Assembly (NCBI RefSeq): GCF_015210005.1
Contig: NZ_MU158698.1
Span: 3,085,273-3,149,272, forward strand
Direction: 5' to 3'
DNA: 64,000 nt
Source of the DNA: Sphingobacterium hungaricum
Lineage (GTDB): Bacteria > Bacteroidota > Bacteroidia > Sphingobacteriales > Sphingobacteriaceae
The translations under genes and the position numbers were made by a program. Below are positions 9,020 to 18,534 of the stretch, piece by piece; the first letter of the stretch is position 1; the number at the start of each line of letters is the position of its first letter. The notes under the pieces are model-generated. The model was not told the origin of the DNA. It made no database searches and saw nothing but the letters and a program-made list of their open reading frames with translations.

Positions 9020-9027
9020 CAAATATA
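9020..9027 (-). promoter_or_regulatory. -7 promoter element of the radical SAM operon
   Basis: On the minus strand TATATTTG matches TAnnTTTG exactly and lies 17 bp before the ATG at 9002, so the leader would be about a dozen nucleotides. A short inverted repeat GCTAA-N5-TTAGC (9006-9020) overlaps the likely start site, and an imperfect one, TACTA-N7-TAGTA (9027-9043), sits just upstream. Either could be an operator. No convincing -33 box. Confidence 0.45.
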
Positions 9028-9360
9028 CTAATATATTTAGTAAAACTAAAATTTTTATATGAAGCCTTATTATTTTATAGCGTTGATAAAAAGATAAAAC
9101 CTTTGATTAAGCAAATCGAATGGTTCAAATAGAAATTTGTCGAATTTATGTTTTGTTACGTTTAGTTACTTTAAAAGCTTTATCGGAATTAGAAATGCTG
9201 ATTTTATGATATTATGTGAAGAAAAACGAAAATGTGAAGATTATTTGTGAGATAACCCTGTATTTTTATGCAAATTTTTAAAAAAATTAATCGTTTTATT
9301 ATAAATAATATTTATTTTTACGACTATATATCAAAAACAACTAAAATAATCTATAAAAAA

Positions 9361-11550
9361 ATGTCAAGTTTACGGTTTAAAGCAGTAGAAGTAGCTTCTA
9401 ATAGGCACCAACAAGAAGAAGTCAAAGTAGTTTCTCAAAAATCAACATCCATTTATTGCAAGAATGTATTCACCATTGCAAAAATGAGAGATTATTTACC
9501 AAAAAACACCTATAGAGAGCTTGTTCGAACCATCGATGAAGGTACGCAGATCACTAGAGATTTAGCTGAGTACATTTCTCAGGCAATGAAAAATTGGGCT
9601 TTAGGTCATGGCGTAACTCATTATACGCACTGGTTTCAACCATTAACTGGAGCAACTGCGGAGAAACATGATGCATTCTTTGAGCCTGATGAAAACAATG
9701 AAGCTATTGAAAAATTCAGTGCTGAATCGTTAGTTCAACAAGAGCCAGATGCTTCATCATTTCCAAATGGTGGTATCCGCAATACATTTGAAGCTCGCGG
9801 TTACACAGCTTGGGATCCTTCCTCTCCTGCTTTTATCTTCGAAACAGGTTCTGGCAAAACATTGTGTATTCCTACTGTTTTTGTATCCTATACTGGAGAA
9901 TCTTTAGATTACAAAGCTCCTTTGCTAAAAGCTATTAGTGCAGTTGATAAAGCAGCAACAGATGTTGCACAATATTTCGACAAATCCATTACTAAAGTAA
10001 ATGCATCATTAGGTATCGAGCAAGAATATTTCTTGGTTGATCTTTCTTTATACTATGCTCGTCCGGATCTTCAATCTACAGGAAGAACTTTGTTCGGACA
10101 TATTTCTGCAAAAGGACAGCAATTAGAAGATCATTATTTCGGAGCAATCCCTGAACGTGTTTTAGCGTACATGGTTGATTTGGAAAATGAAGCTTTGAAA
10201 TTAGGTATTCCTTTAAAAACTCGCCACAACGAAGTTGCGCCTTCTCAATTTGAATGTGCGCCAATGTACGAAGAAATCAATTTAGCGATCGATCACAACC
10301 AATTGTTGATGAATTTGATGGAGCAAATTGCACTTCGCCACAACTTTAAGATTTTATTGCACGAAAAACCATATTCTGGTGTTAACGGTTCTGGTAAACA
10401 CAACAACTGGTCGTTAATCACAAACACAGGCGTTAATTTATTGTCTCCAGGAAAAACTCCTAAAAATAATTTAATGTTCTTAACCTTTTTCGTAAACACG
10501 ATTAAAGCGGTTTATGAAAATGCAGATTTATTACGTGCGTCGATTGCAAGTCACAGTAATGATCACCGTTTAGGCGCTAACGAAGCTCCTCCAGCGATTA
10601 TCTCTATCTTCTTAGGTTCTCAATTGGATGAAATCTTAGAAGAAGTTGAATCGGCTCGTGTGGCGAAGAAAGTGAAAGCAGAAGCAAATCTATGGCATGG
10701 CATTCCAAAAATTCCTGAATTGAAATTGGATAACACAGATAGAAACAGAACTTCTCCATTCGCATTTACAGGAAATAAGTTTGAATTCAGAGCGGTAGGT
10801 TCTTCTTCAAATTCAGCTTTGCCAATGACTATTTTAAATACAATCGTTGCTGCGCAATTAATTGAATTTAAAGCTGAAGTTGATAAGCAAATCAAAAAAG
10901 GAACGAAAAAAGACCTTGCTCTTTTAAACGTTATCCGCAAATACATCAAAGAATCGAAAGCGATCCGTTTTGAAGGAAATGGATATAGCGAAGAATGGGA
11001 AATCGAAGCAGCGGCTAGAGGTTTATCAAATGTAAAATCAACTCCTAAAGCTTTGGACGTTTACGTAAAACCTGAGTCTTTAGAATTGTTTGAGAAATTA
11101 GGTATTTACTCTAAACGTGAGTCGGAAGCTCGCCACGAAATCTTGTTAGAGAACTTCTACAAAAAATTACAGATTGAGGCGCGTGTTATTGGAGAAATCG
11201 TTAGCTGTCAGATCGCTCCTGTATGTTTCGAATACCAAAATGAATTGATTGAAAACGTAAGAGGATTGAAAGATCTAGGCTTAAGCAAAGAAGCATATAG
11301 CTCTCAATTAAACTTAGTAGAACGTATTTCAAAACATACGAATACAGTTCTAGAAAAAGCTGAAGAAATGCGTCAGGCTCGTAAAAAAGCAAATACAATC
11401 GACGATGTTCGCGAAAGATCGATTGCATATGACGAAATTGTAAAACCTTATTTTGATGAAATCCGTTACCACGTCAACAAATTGGAAAAAATTGTTGATG
11501 ATCAACGCTGGCCTTTACCAAAATTAAGAGAGTTACTATTTATTCACTAA
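9361..11550 (+). CDS. glnN: Glutamine synthetase type III
   Basis: About 729 aa from the ATG at 9361 (MSSLRFKAVEVASN). The upstream frame to 9268 reads AT-rich leader and is not family-like. GSIII signatures include the N-terminal YCKNVFTIAKMRDYLP, HYTHWFQPLTGATAEKHDAF, the NEVAPSQFECAP active-site region, and NGSGKHNNWSL near the ammonium site. Length fits GSIII (about 730) and not GSI or GSII. It makes glutamine from glutamate, ammonia and ATP and is the standard cytosolic GS in Bacteroidota. It is monocistronic and ends at a strong terminator. Upstream 9028-9360 holds no gene. Confidence 0.92.
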   Translation: MSSLRFKAVEVASNRHQQEEVKVVSQKSTSIYCKNVFTIAKMRDYLPKNTYRELVRTIDEGTQITRDLAEYISQAMKNWALGHGVTHYTHWFQPLTGATAEKHDAFFEPDENNEAIEKFSAESLVQQEPDASSFPNGGIRNTFEARGYTAWDPSSPAFIFETGSGKTLCIPTVFVSYTGESLDYKAPLLKAISAVDKAATDVAQYFDKSITKVNASLGIEQEYFLVDLSLYYARPDLQSTGRTLFGHISAKGQQLEDHYFGAIPERVLAYMVDLENEALKLGIPLKTRHNEVAPSQFECAPMYEEINLAIDHNQLLMNLMEQIALRHNFKILLHEKPYSGVNGSGKHNNWSLITNTGVNLLSPGKTPKNNLMFLTFFVNTIKAVYENADLLRASIASHSNDHRLGANEAPPAIISIFLGSQLDEILEEVESARVAKKVKAEANLWHGIPKIPELKLDNTDRNRTSPFAFTGNKFEFRAVGSSSNSALPMTILNTIVAAQLIEFKAEVDKQIKKGTKKDLALLNVIRKYIKESKAIRFEGNGYSEEWEIEAAARGLSNVKSTPKALDVYVKPESLELFEKLGIYSKRESEARHEILLENFYKKLQIEARVIGEIVSCQIAPVCFEYQNELIENVRGLKDLGLSKEAYSSQLNLVERISKHTNTVLEKAEEMRQARKKANTIDDVRERSIAYDEIVKPYFDEIRYHVNKLEKIVDDQRWPLPKLRELLFIH

Positions 11551-11572
11551 GCTGAATAAAAATACATGAGCT

Positions 11573-11606
11573 AAGCTGTACTAATTTTTTAGTACAGCTT
11601 TTTTTA
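11573..11606 (+). terminator. Intrinsic terminator after glutamine synthetase
   Basis: The perfect 12-bp stem AAGCTGTACTAA/TTAGTACAGCTT (11573-11584 and 11589-11600) with a TTTT loop is followed by a T run. It sits 22 bp after the stop and just past the convergent methyltransferase stop, so it may serve both. Confidence 0.85.
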
Positions 11607-12320
11607 TGATTTGAAGCCAACGAATGATGCAAAGCAAAGGTTCTTATGCAAGACGTCAACATGATGAAAGCCTGTTTTTTCCAATAAGTTCAATTGATAG
11701 ATCAAACTTCTAGGCGAATCTTCTTTTTCAATATAATCGAATACATGATCCCGATAATTTTCATCTTTTAGTCCTTTCAGATAATCGCCATACTTTTCAT
11801 TATAAACAAAATCTTGCAATCGGCTATTTTCTTGCTGGATCAAATCAAATATCCAGATGCTTCCTCCCGGCTTTAGTATTTTGTAGAATTTCTGAAATGC
11901 ATTTTCCCAATCTTGGTCATTTCGAAGGTGATGAAGAACAGCCGTCGCGATAATCACATCAAAGGATTCATCCGCGAAATCAGCAGTTCTAAAGTCACCT
12001 TTCACCAATCGAACAGTACCGCTATTTATTGCTTCTATTCGCTCTTTTGCGCGATCGAGCATGGGCTGGCTTAAATCCACCAACGTGATTTCTAGCGGCG
12101 AATGAAAACGAAGCAGATTGACATCGTAATTGCCTGCTCCGCAACCGATATCAAGAACGGCGTTTAAATCAGGATATACTTTTGAAATGGCTTCACAGAT
12201 CAGGTCCATATTTAATTTGGCATCCAACGTTGTCTGCTGGCCAGTATCTAAATTTGAAAAACGTTCTACATCTTGATCAAAACGAGATTCAATTTCTGCT
12301 AAACTGGATTTTTCTTTCAT
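11604..12320 (-). CDS. Class I SAM-dependent methyltransferase
   Basis: A 238-aa Rossmann methyltransferase. Motif I VLDIGCGAGNYDVNLL is followed by the acidic strand-2 end ITLVDLSQPML, then VKGDFRTADF and the motif IV-like FDVIIATAVLHHL, and motif V-VI LKPGGSIWIFDL. The C-terminus (LLEKTGFHHVDVLHKN) is typical of small-molecule methyltransferases of the UbiE/Methyltransf_11-25 kind. The substrate cannot be read from sequence. It is divergent from the neighbouring MBL-fold gene with a short AT-rich spacer. Confidence 0.8.
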   Translation of the reverse strand: MKEKSSLAEIESRFDQDVERFSNLDTGQQTTLDAKLNMDLICEAISKVYPDLNAVLDIGCGAGNYDVNLLRFHSPLEITLVDLSQPMLDRAKERIEAINSGTVRLVKGDFRTADFADESFDVIIATAVLHHLRNDQDWENAFQKFYKILKPGGSIWIFDLIQQENSRLQDFVYNEKYGDYLKGLKDENYRDHVFDYIEKEDSPRSLIYQLNLLEKTGFHHVDVLHKNLCFASFVGFKS

Positions 12321-12396
12321 TATTCTAAATATTTATTTACCTTAAAAAGGTACAATTAATAATGCTTAAAAAAAATAGCCTTTAAAATCAATCGAG

Positions 12397-13233
12397 ATGA
12401 AACTTTATAGCTTAGAAACGGGATTTTTTAAATTAGATGGAGGCGCGATGTTTGGTGTTGTTCCGAAATCCATTTGGCAACGAACCAATCCAGCTGATGC
12501 CAATAACCTCTGCACTTGGGGAAATCGCTTGTTGCTGATTGAAGACGGAAAGCGCTTGACCTTAATTGATACGTCGCTTGGCGATAAACAGGATGAGAAG
12601 TTTTTCGGACATTATTATCGACATGGAGAAGCAACGTTAGATAGTTCATTAGCAAAATATGGTTTTCATCGCAATGACATAACGGACGTGATCTTGACAC
12701 ATTTGCATTTCGACCATTGTGGTGGAGCAATCGTTCGCAATCGCGAAAAGCTAGTTCCAGCCTTTCCAAACGCAACCTACTGGAGCAATGAAAAACATTG
12801 GCATTGGGCAGTGAATCCGAATCCAAGAGAAAAAGCTTCGTTTCTAAAAGAAAATATACTTCCCATTCAAGAAAGTGGACAGCTAAAATTTATTGTAGAA
12901 GGAGAGAAATTTTCCGACTTGATTGACATTCGCTACGCGAACGGCCACACAGAATCCATGATGTTGCCACAAATTGAGTATAAAGGAAAAACAATTCTGT
13001 ATGCTGCAGACCTGTTGCCTTCAGTCGGACATATTCCTCTGCCCTATGTGATGAGTTACGATGTGCGTCCATTGGTCACGATGGAAGAGCGGAAGAGCTA
13101 TTGGACAGAATTCGTAGAAAAAGAATACGTAATTTTCTTTGAGCATGATCCTGTCAATGAATGCTGCACTTTGCAGCAGACGGAAAAAGGAATCCGTTTG
13201 AAGGAAACATTTAGGTTCAGTGATATCGCCTAA
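12397..13233 (+). CDS. MBL-fold metallo-hydrolase
   Basis: A 278-aa metallo-beta-lactamase-fold protein with the zinc motif THLHFDHCGG (HxHxDH, about residues 107-116), a further conserved His in ANGHTESM, and the ADLLPSVGHI strand carrying the bridging Asp. The short N-terminal SLETGFFKLDGGAMFGVVPK matches the quorum-quenching lactonase/PNGM-like branch common in Bacteroidota. Cytosolic, no signal peptide. It probably hydrolyses a lactone, ester or thioester; the substrate is unknown. Confidence 0.8.
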   Translation: MKLYSLETGFFKLDGGAMFGVVPKSIWQRTNPADANNLCTWGNRLLLIEDGKRLTLIDTSLGDKQDEKFFGHYYRHGEATLDSSLAKYGFHRNDITDVILTHLHFDHCGGAIVRNREKLVPAFPNATYWSNEKHWHWAVNPNPREKASFLKENILPIQESGQLKFIVEGEKFSDLIDIRYANGHTESMMLPQIEYKGKTILYAADLLPSVGHIPLPYVMSYDVRPLVTMEERKSYWTEFVEKEYVIFFEHDPVNECCTLQQTEKGIRLKETFRFSDIA

Positions 13234-13296
13234 GTCGTTCCGAATGATTTAATTATACGCAATGTTTCGTACATTTAAATTAATAACAAAGTTAAC

Positions 13297-14013
13297 ATGT
13301 ACAAAGCAGTCATCTTATTTATTCTATTTGCAGCTTACTGCCAAGCACAATCGTTGAAAGATTGTTCAAGCTGTTCAACCGAGATCATTAAACCTGCCCA
13401 ACTAATAGGTTCGAGCATCGATGAGATTCGAATGTTGACCAATGAGATTTTTGCCAAAAATGGGCATCAGTTTGAAAATCCTCGCATACAAGAATTTTTC
13501 GAACAGGATCCAAACTATAAATCTTTAGGTGATAATAACAAGGTGACTTTTAACGCTATTGAAAAGCAAAACATTAAGCTTTTTCAAGAAACAACAACAT
13601 CTCTGAAAGCAGCGCGCCAAGAACTTACCACTCAGCTCGAGAAGTTTAAAAACAATGTTCTTGGAGATGAACTAGTTGAATTAAAAAATTCATTTAATTT
13701 CAGCTATGAAGAAGGTGAACAGCACTATTTAAAAGATGTGGTCAGCAGGCTCGATTTGGACGATATCAATTATTATAAAAACACAGGCTTGCAAAAGGTT
13801 CTTGTGGATAATGGTTTTGTGAAGATTGTCTATGAACTGCGTATAGAAAACAACCAGATTCATCTAACTTACAACCACATGGCTCATTCAGAAATTATAA
13901 AGGATTTTGATGAATTTACAGATTATCATTCCGAAAATGAATTTACGTATAATTGGCAGTTTGAATTTGTAAATAATCAATTGAAGTTTGTCCGATTTGT
14001 TGTTGCTGGATAA
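13297..14013 (+). CDS. Secreted YARHG-domain protein
   Basis: A 238-aa protein with a signal peptide (VILFILFAAYCQAQ) and then a cysteine pair region DCSSCS. Residues about 40-70 read SIDEIRMLTNEIFAKNGHQF and IQEFFEQDPNYKSL, matching the YARHG domain consensus (LRNEIFARHGYxF...LxxYF). The C-terminal 120 residues are helical then beta-rich with no family I recognise. It lies 48 bp before the DUF2157 cassette in the same direction and may be co-transcribed. YARHG is usually extracellular and of unknown function. Confidence 0.7.
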   Translation: MYKAVILFILFAAYCQAQSLKDCSSCSTEIIKPAQLIGSSIDEIRMLTNEIFAKNGHQFENPRIQEFFEQDPNYKSLGDNNKVTFNAIEKQNIKLFQETTTSLKAARQELTTQLEKFKNNVLGDELVELKNSFNFSYEEGEQHYLKDVVSRLDLDDINYYKNTGLQKVLVDNGFVKIVYELRIENNQIHLTYNHMAHSEIIKDFDEFTDYHSENEFTYNWQFEFVNNQLKFVRFVVAG

Positions 14014-14061
14014 AAATTATCCCGAAGTTTAATAAACTTCAGGAAGATAAAAATATAAGAA

Positions 14062-15021
14062 ATGAATAAAATCCAACGTGAAGATCTATCTATCGTCAGG
14101 CAGCACAGCAACCTGAACGAAAAAGAAATTGAATCCATTCTTGAAGAATCTATTTATGCGAAAAAGGATGATTGGCAAAAATTTCTTCGCCTGTTTTTTA
14201 TTGTATTGGGAATTGGATTTACCATAGCGGGTATCATCTTCTTTTTTGCATATAACTGGGCTGATTTAAACAAATTTGTGAAGCTCGGTCTTACGCAAGG
14301 TTTGCTGATCGTGACTACCCTATTCGCAATTTATCCTAAACTGAATACTCAGCTAAGGAAAATAATATTAACCGCTGCGTCTGTGCTTGTCGGAGTTTTA
14401 TTTGCGGTTTTCGGACAGATTTATCAAACAGGTGCGAATGCCTATGATTTCTTTTTAGCTTGGACTTTGTTTATCACTCTTTGGGTTATTGTTGGGAATT
14501 ATGCAACCTTGTATTTACTTTATTTAGCATTGATTAATACAACGCTGTATTTGTATGCTGATCAAGTCGCACAAGATTGGTCCTTTATATTCTTGTTCAC
14601 CCTTTTGTTCTTGGTGAATACAACGGCATTGATGGCTGCCATCATTCTTCCTCAAAACAAGAAACACAAAATATTGCCAACATGGTTTTTGAATATCGTA
14701 GCGCTCGCAGCCATATCATTCGCAACAATTGCACTGGCGTACGGCATCGTTGATGGAAATTTGTTATCCATACTGCCTTTAGCTGTTTTTGTCAGCATTG
14801 CCTATTCGGTCGGCATTCGATATGGCCTTCAGATCAAAAGCGGATTCTATCTTTCGGCTATTCCTTTTAGTGTCATCATTATCTTATCTTCCTTGTTATT
14901 CAGGATATCAGATGATGAATTCATGTTTTTTATCAATGGCCTATTTATTATTGGAGGAGTAACTTTAGTTGTGACAAACTTAATCCGTCTGCAAAAGAAA
15001 TGGAGGAAAAATGAAAACTAG
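14062..15021 (+). CDS. DUF2157 multi-pass membrane protein
   Basis: A 319-aa protein with an amphipathic N-terminal region (IQREDLSIVRQHSNLNEKEI) and about eight to nine membrane segments starting at FLRLFFIVLGIGFTIAGIIF. The features AYNWADLNKFVKLGL and LVGVLFAVFGQIYQTGANAY are the DUF2157 hallmark. It is the first gene of a three-gene overlapping cassette (DUF2157, DUF4401, GDYXXLXY), and its last 11 nt overlap the next gene, implying coupled translation. Function unknown; probably forms an inner-membrane complex with its neighbours. Confidence 0.8.
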   Translation: MNKIQREDLSIVRQHSNLNEKEIESILEESIYAKKDDWQKFLRLFFIVLGIGFTIAGIIFFFAYNWADLNKFVKLGLTQGLLIVTTLFAIYPKLNTQLRKIILTAASVLVGVLFAVFGQIYQTGANAYDFFLAWTLFITLWVIVGNYATLYLLYLALINTTLYLYADQVAQDWSFIFLFTLLFLVNTTALMAAIILPQNKKHKILPTWFLNIVALAAISFATIALAYGIVDGNLLSILPLAVFVSIAYSVGIRYGLQIKSGFYLSAIPFSVIIILSSLLFRISDDEFMFFINGLFIIGGVTLVVTNLIRLQKKWRKNEN

Positions 15022-16078
15022 AGAAGAGATCGATGAAATCTTATCAACGATCCAAGCGACATCTAGCAGAACGCTGCAATTTGATGAAGAAGCGATTTAT
15101 GCAGAATATCAAAGAGATAAGGATGATCAATCGTTGTCCATAAAAATAATGACAATCCTTGGCGGAATTCTAGCCTGCATCTCGTTCGTCGGCTTTATTT
15201 TAATAGCTGGCTTATATGATTCCGAAATGGGCATGTTGCTTTTTGGAGGAATTTGTCTTGTTGCTTCGCTATTAGTCAGCAAATCTTCTGACAAAATCAT
15301 TCTCGATACCATCGGCATTTCAGCATTTATTATCGGTTTTGTATTGATTGGAATAGGATTGTCTGGAATGGACGTTGATAAGAACTTGATCATCCTAAGT
15401 ATCTTGCTTACAAGTTTGGCGACCTTTAGTCTAAGCAGGAATTACATCTTGACCTTTCTTTCGACATTAGTGATTAATGGAAGCATTTTGTTTTTCTGCA
15501 TTCTGAATGATGAGGTTGTTTTGGTGCAAGCCTATTTATCCTTGTTAGCTGCAGGTATAGCCTTCATCTTCCTAAATGAGGCGAAATGCCTAGCTGCATC
15601 GCCAGCAATTTCTAAGCGTTATGAGCCTGTACGGATAGCCTCTTTGTTTTCTATTATTTGTGTCAGCTTATTTTTAAGCATTAATGGATTAGAAGAAATC
15701 GCTCAGAAATACATTATTGCATCTTCGGTATTTATCATCATCGTTATTCTTTATGTCATGTCGATTGTACTGAAAAAATTAAGCATTAACGATCAAAGCG
15801 GCAAATTGACAATTTATGGGTTAACCATTTTACTGCTCTTACCTACCCTCTTGTATCCTGCGATTTCAGGCGCATTTTTAATGATTCTATTGAGTTTTAT
15901 GGTTTCATACCGGACTGGATTTTTCTTAGGAATTATTTCGTTCATCTATTTCATTGGTCAATATTATTACGATCTGAATTTCACCTTGCTAACAAAATCC
16001 ATTTTGTTGTTTTGTTCTGGAATACTGTTTCTGTTGCTTTATTATTTTACCTCAAAAAAATCTTCAAAAAATGGCTAA
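15011..16078 (+). CDS. DUF4401 multi-pass membrane protein
   Basis: A 355-aa protein with a soluble N-terminus of about 40 residues (TREEIDEILSTIQATSS) and ten or so hydrophobic helices. It matches DUF4401 by order and by the FVGFILIAGLYDSEMGMLLFG region. It overlaps the upstream DUF2157 gene by 11 bp and the downstream GDYXXLXY gene by 8 bp. The three families co-occur widely, so a joint membrane role is inferred; no reaction is known. Confidence 0.75.
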   Translation: MKTREEIDEILSTIQATSSRTLQFDEEAIYAEYQRDKDDQSLSIKIMTILGGILACISFVGFILIAGLYDSEMGMLLFGGICLVASLLVSKSSDKIILDTIGISAFIIGFVLIGIGLSGMDVDKNLIILSILLTSLATFSLSRNYILTFLSTLVINGSILFFCILNDEVVLVQAYLSLLAAGIAFIFLNEAKCLAASPAISKRYEPVRIASLFSIICVSLFLSINGLEEIAQKYIIASSVFIIIVILYVMSIVLKKLSINDQSGKLTIYGLTILLLLPTLLYPAISGAFLMILLSFMVSYRTGFFLGIISFIYFIGQYYYDLNFTLLTKSILLFCSGILFLLLYYFTSKKSSKNG

Positions 16079-16559
16079 GTATATCGGACTGATCATATTG
16101 GGAAATCTAATTCTTCTATTGATTTATTTTAATACATCGATTGCAAAGAAAGAAAAGATTCTGGATGACGGACAGCTTGTTTTATTGAATTTGGCACCTG
16201 TTGATCCGCGATCATTGATGCAAGGCGATTATATGGCTTTGCGCTATTCGATTGGAATGCTAGATTATAATGATTCAATTCCGAAGCGCGGATACATTGT
16301 TGTTACGCTGGATTCAACAGCTGTTGCCGACAGAGTACGTTTTCAAGAAGATCAAACGCCACTGAAATCTGGAGAGCAATTAATCGAATACAATGCACTG
16401 AACTCATGGAATGTTCATATCGGGGCTGAATCTTATTTCTTCGAAGAAGGACAGGCTGAAAAATATGAGAAGGCAGCATATGGAGGATTAAAAATCGATA
16501 AACACGGGAATAGTATTTTAATAGGCCTGTATGATGACAATAAGCAGTTAATTCAATAA
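16071..16559 (+). CDS. GDYXXLXY-domain membrane-anchored protein
   Basis: A 162-aa protein with one N-terminal membrane helix (IGLIILGNLILLLIYFN) and the eponymous motif QGDYMALRYSI at about residue 46, preceded by LLNLAPVDPRSLM. Two further strands (YIVVTLDSTAVADRVRF and SYFFEEGQAEKYEKAAYGG) match the family. It is the last gene of the overlapping cassette. It is probably periplasmic and may cap or sense for the two polytopic partners; this is inference. Confidence 0.8.
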   Translation: MAKYIGLIILGNLILLLIYFNTSIAKKEKILDDGQLVLLNLAPVDPRSLMQGDYMALRYSIGMLDYNDSIPKRGYIVVTLDSTAVADRVRFQEDQTPLKSGEQLIEYNALNSWNVHIGAESYFFEEGQAEKYEKAAYGGLKIDKHGNSILIGLYDDNKQLIQ

Positions 16560-16681
16560 AATCTGTACTTCTATACGTAATAAGTAAGCAATTCGATCGG
16601 TATTCTCTATTTGAATAAAAATAATTACTCTATAATAAAATCTTTCAAAAATTGATTAATTTGGCTGTGTAAAAAACACCT

Positions 16682-17350
16682 ATGCAGTTAAAAGTTATAA
16701 TCACAGGAAGCACCGGAATGGTCGGCGAAGGAGTTTTGCTTACTTGCCTTAATGACCCCCAAGTTTCGGAAGTTTTGCTGATTAATCGAAGACATTTAGA
16801 TCGCAACCATCCAAAATTAAAAGAACTGCTTATTTCTGATTTCACCAAAATCAATGAACATGCCGAAGAGCTAAAAGGCTACGACGGATGTTTTTATTGC
16901 GCTGGAATTAGTTCGGTTGGCGTTTCGGAAGAAGATTTTACGAAAGCTACCTATAATACAACCGTTTCATTTGCTGAGCAGCTTGCTTCCATAAACCCAC
17001 AGTTGGTTTTTACATATGTTTCTGGAAGCGGAACAGATAGTTCGGAAAATAGAAAAGTCATGTGGGCGAGAGTGAAAGGACGAACAGAAAACGTGTTGAT
17101 GCGATTGCCATTTAAAGCGGTTTACAATTTCCGTCCAGGCGTCATGAAAATCGTCAAAGGACAGAAAAACACCAAAGGTTTTTTAAAAGTGATTTCAGGA
17201 CTATATCCACTCTGGAATCTTCTCTTTCCAAAATTTAGCTGCACATTGGAAGATGTTGGCAAAGCCATGATTCATGCCGTCACAAACGGATATCCAAAAC
17301 CAATAATTGAAGTAACCGATATTAAAATCTTAGCACAGAAAAACTCTTAG
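16682..17350 (+). CDS. NAD(P)-binding epimerase/SDR-like protein
   Basis: A 222-aa Rossmann protein with the nucleotide-binding loop ITGSTGMVGEGVL at residues 6-18, an atypical extended-SDR core (CFYCAGISSVG, TYVSGSGTDSS) and MRLPFKAVYNFRPGVMK. This resembles the YwnB/Oxidored-like atypical SDR branch common in Bacteroidota. The YxxxK catalytic pair is not evident, so it may bind NAD(P) without classic dehydrogenase activity. It is 7 bp from the bestrophin gene and likely in one transcript. Confidence 0.7.
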   Translation: MQLKVIITGSTGMVGEGVLLTCLNDPQVSEVLLINRRHLDRNHPKLKELLISDFTKINEHAEELKGYDGCFYCAGISSVGVSEEDFTKATYNTTVSFAEQLASINPQLVFTYVSGSGTDSSENRKVMWARVKGRTENVLMRLPFKAVYNFRPGVMKIVKGQKNTKGFLKVISGLYPLWNLLFPKFSCTLEDVGKAMIHAVTNGYPKPIIEVTDIKILAQKNS

Positions 17351-17357
17351 AAAAAGT

Positions 17358-18395
17358 ATGTTAGTAAAAAAGAATGTCACATTTAAAGGATTGATGAGAT
17401 TTGCAGGTCATCATTTGGTTTGGTTGACCCTGTGGGCCGTCATTGTTGCAAGCCTATATTATTTCACTGATTTTGGAGAATTTACCATACCTTGGGTTCC
17501 ACTTTCTGTGATCGGTACCGCCGTTGCTTTTTATGTAGGTTTTAAAAACAATCAAGCCTACGACCGCTTATGGGAAGCCCGCAAAATCTGGGGCGCGATT
17601 GTAAACAGCAGTAGATCTTGGTCTACAATGGTGAAAAACTTTGTAGGAGATAATTTTACTGATGAATCTATTTCTAAAGAAGAACTTCTTCAGATCAAAC
17701 TTTCCTTAATTTTTAGACATATTGCTTGGCTTTACACCTTGAGAAGCCAATTGTTATTAAGTACGCAATGGGAACATGCGAGTTTAAGGGGAACCTTTGG
17801 AAAATTCGCTCGGTTACAACAATCAAAAAACGGCGTGGGATTGTTCAATGATCAATTCGAGCATTTTAAAATGGAAAGATACTTATCCAATGACGAAATT
17901 GAAGATCTTAAGAGATTTGATAATCCAGCTACACAACTGATTGATAAACAAACAGAAGCTTTATCGACGCTAAGGCAGCAAAACCTAATCAACGACTTCC
18001 GTCAGGTCACTATGCAGAATACGTTGAATGATTTTTATAACCACCAAGGCATGGCCGAACGAATAAAGAAATTCCCCTTGCCACGCCAATATGGAAATAT
18101 CACTTTTATTTTCGTCTGTGTATTTATCTTCATGTTGCCTTTTGGCATTGTTTCTGAATTTAGCAAAATCGGTGATTGGGGAATTTGGTTATCCATTCCC
18201 TTTGTCGTTATTGTTGGGTGGATGTTTGTCTGTATGGAACTTGTGGGCGATTATTCAGAAAATCCTTTCGAAGGTCTTCCTAACGATGTGCCAATGTTAT
18301 CCATCTGCAGAACCATTGAAATTGATTTGCTTCAAATGATCGGTGAACAAGACATTCCAAAACCTATTCAAGTTCAAAGAGGAATATTGATGTAA
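17358..18395 (+). CDS. Bestrophin-family ion channel
   Basis: A 345-aa bestrophin/UPF0187 protein. The signature GTAVAFYVGFKNNQAYDRLWEARKIWG (around residues 56-82, quoted in part) includes the F/N-rich pore helix and the conserved NQAYDRWWE-like motif. Two later membrane helices (ITFIFVCVFIFMLPFGI and LSIPFVVIVGWMFVCMELVG) and EDPF-like SENPFEGLPNDVPM complete the family pattern. Bacterial homologues form pentameric channels in the inner membrane. It follows the SDR gene by 7 bp and precedes a palindromic terminator. Confidence 0.85.
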   Translation: MLVKKNVTFKGLMRFAGHHLVWLTLWAVIVASLYYFTDFGEFTIPWVPLSVIGTAVAFYVGFKNNQAYDRLWEARKIWGAIVNSSRSWSTMVKNFVGDNFTDESISKEELLQIKLSLIFRHIAWLYTLRSQLLLSTQWEHASLRGTFGKFARLQQSKNGVGLFNDQFEHFKMERYLSNDEIEDLKRFDNPATQLIDKQTEALSTLRQQNLINDFRQVTMQNTLNDFYNHQGMAERIKKFPLPRQYGNITFIFVCVFIFMLPFGIVSEFSKIGDWGIWLSIPFVVIVGWMFVCMELVGDYSENPFEGLPNDVPMLSICRTIEIDLLQMIGEQDIPKPIQVQRGILM

Positions 18396-18430
18396 CCTTT
18401 TGTAAATTTTACATAGACAAACTCTTTTTT

Positions 18431-18457
18431 AAGGCCTCATGAGGCCTTTACTGTTTT
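18431..18457. terminator. Palindromic terminator after the bestrophin gene
   Basis: AAGGCCTCATGAGGCCTT (18431-18448) is a perfect 18-bp palindrome followed by a short T-rich stretch, 36 bp after the stop. The stem is strong but the U tract is imperfect. Confidence 0.6.
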
Positions 18458-18534
18458 TAGCTAGCTTAGTAATCCATATCTTTAAGAGTCACAATAATCT
18501 ATTGAATATAATTAAACCGACATCATAGCGATTA

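Noticed and set aside
9268..9360. N-terminal extension of glutamine synthetase
   Set aside because: AT-rich leader of Lys/Ile/Tyr residues without family similarity; the family start fits 9361.
12428..12826. 132-aa minus-strand frame
   Set aside because: Shadow of the MBL-fold gene on the other strand.
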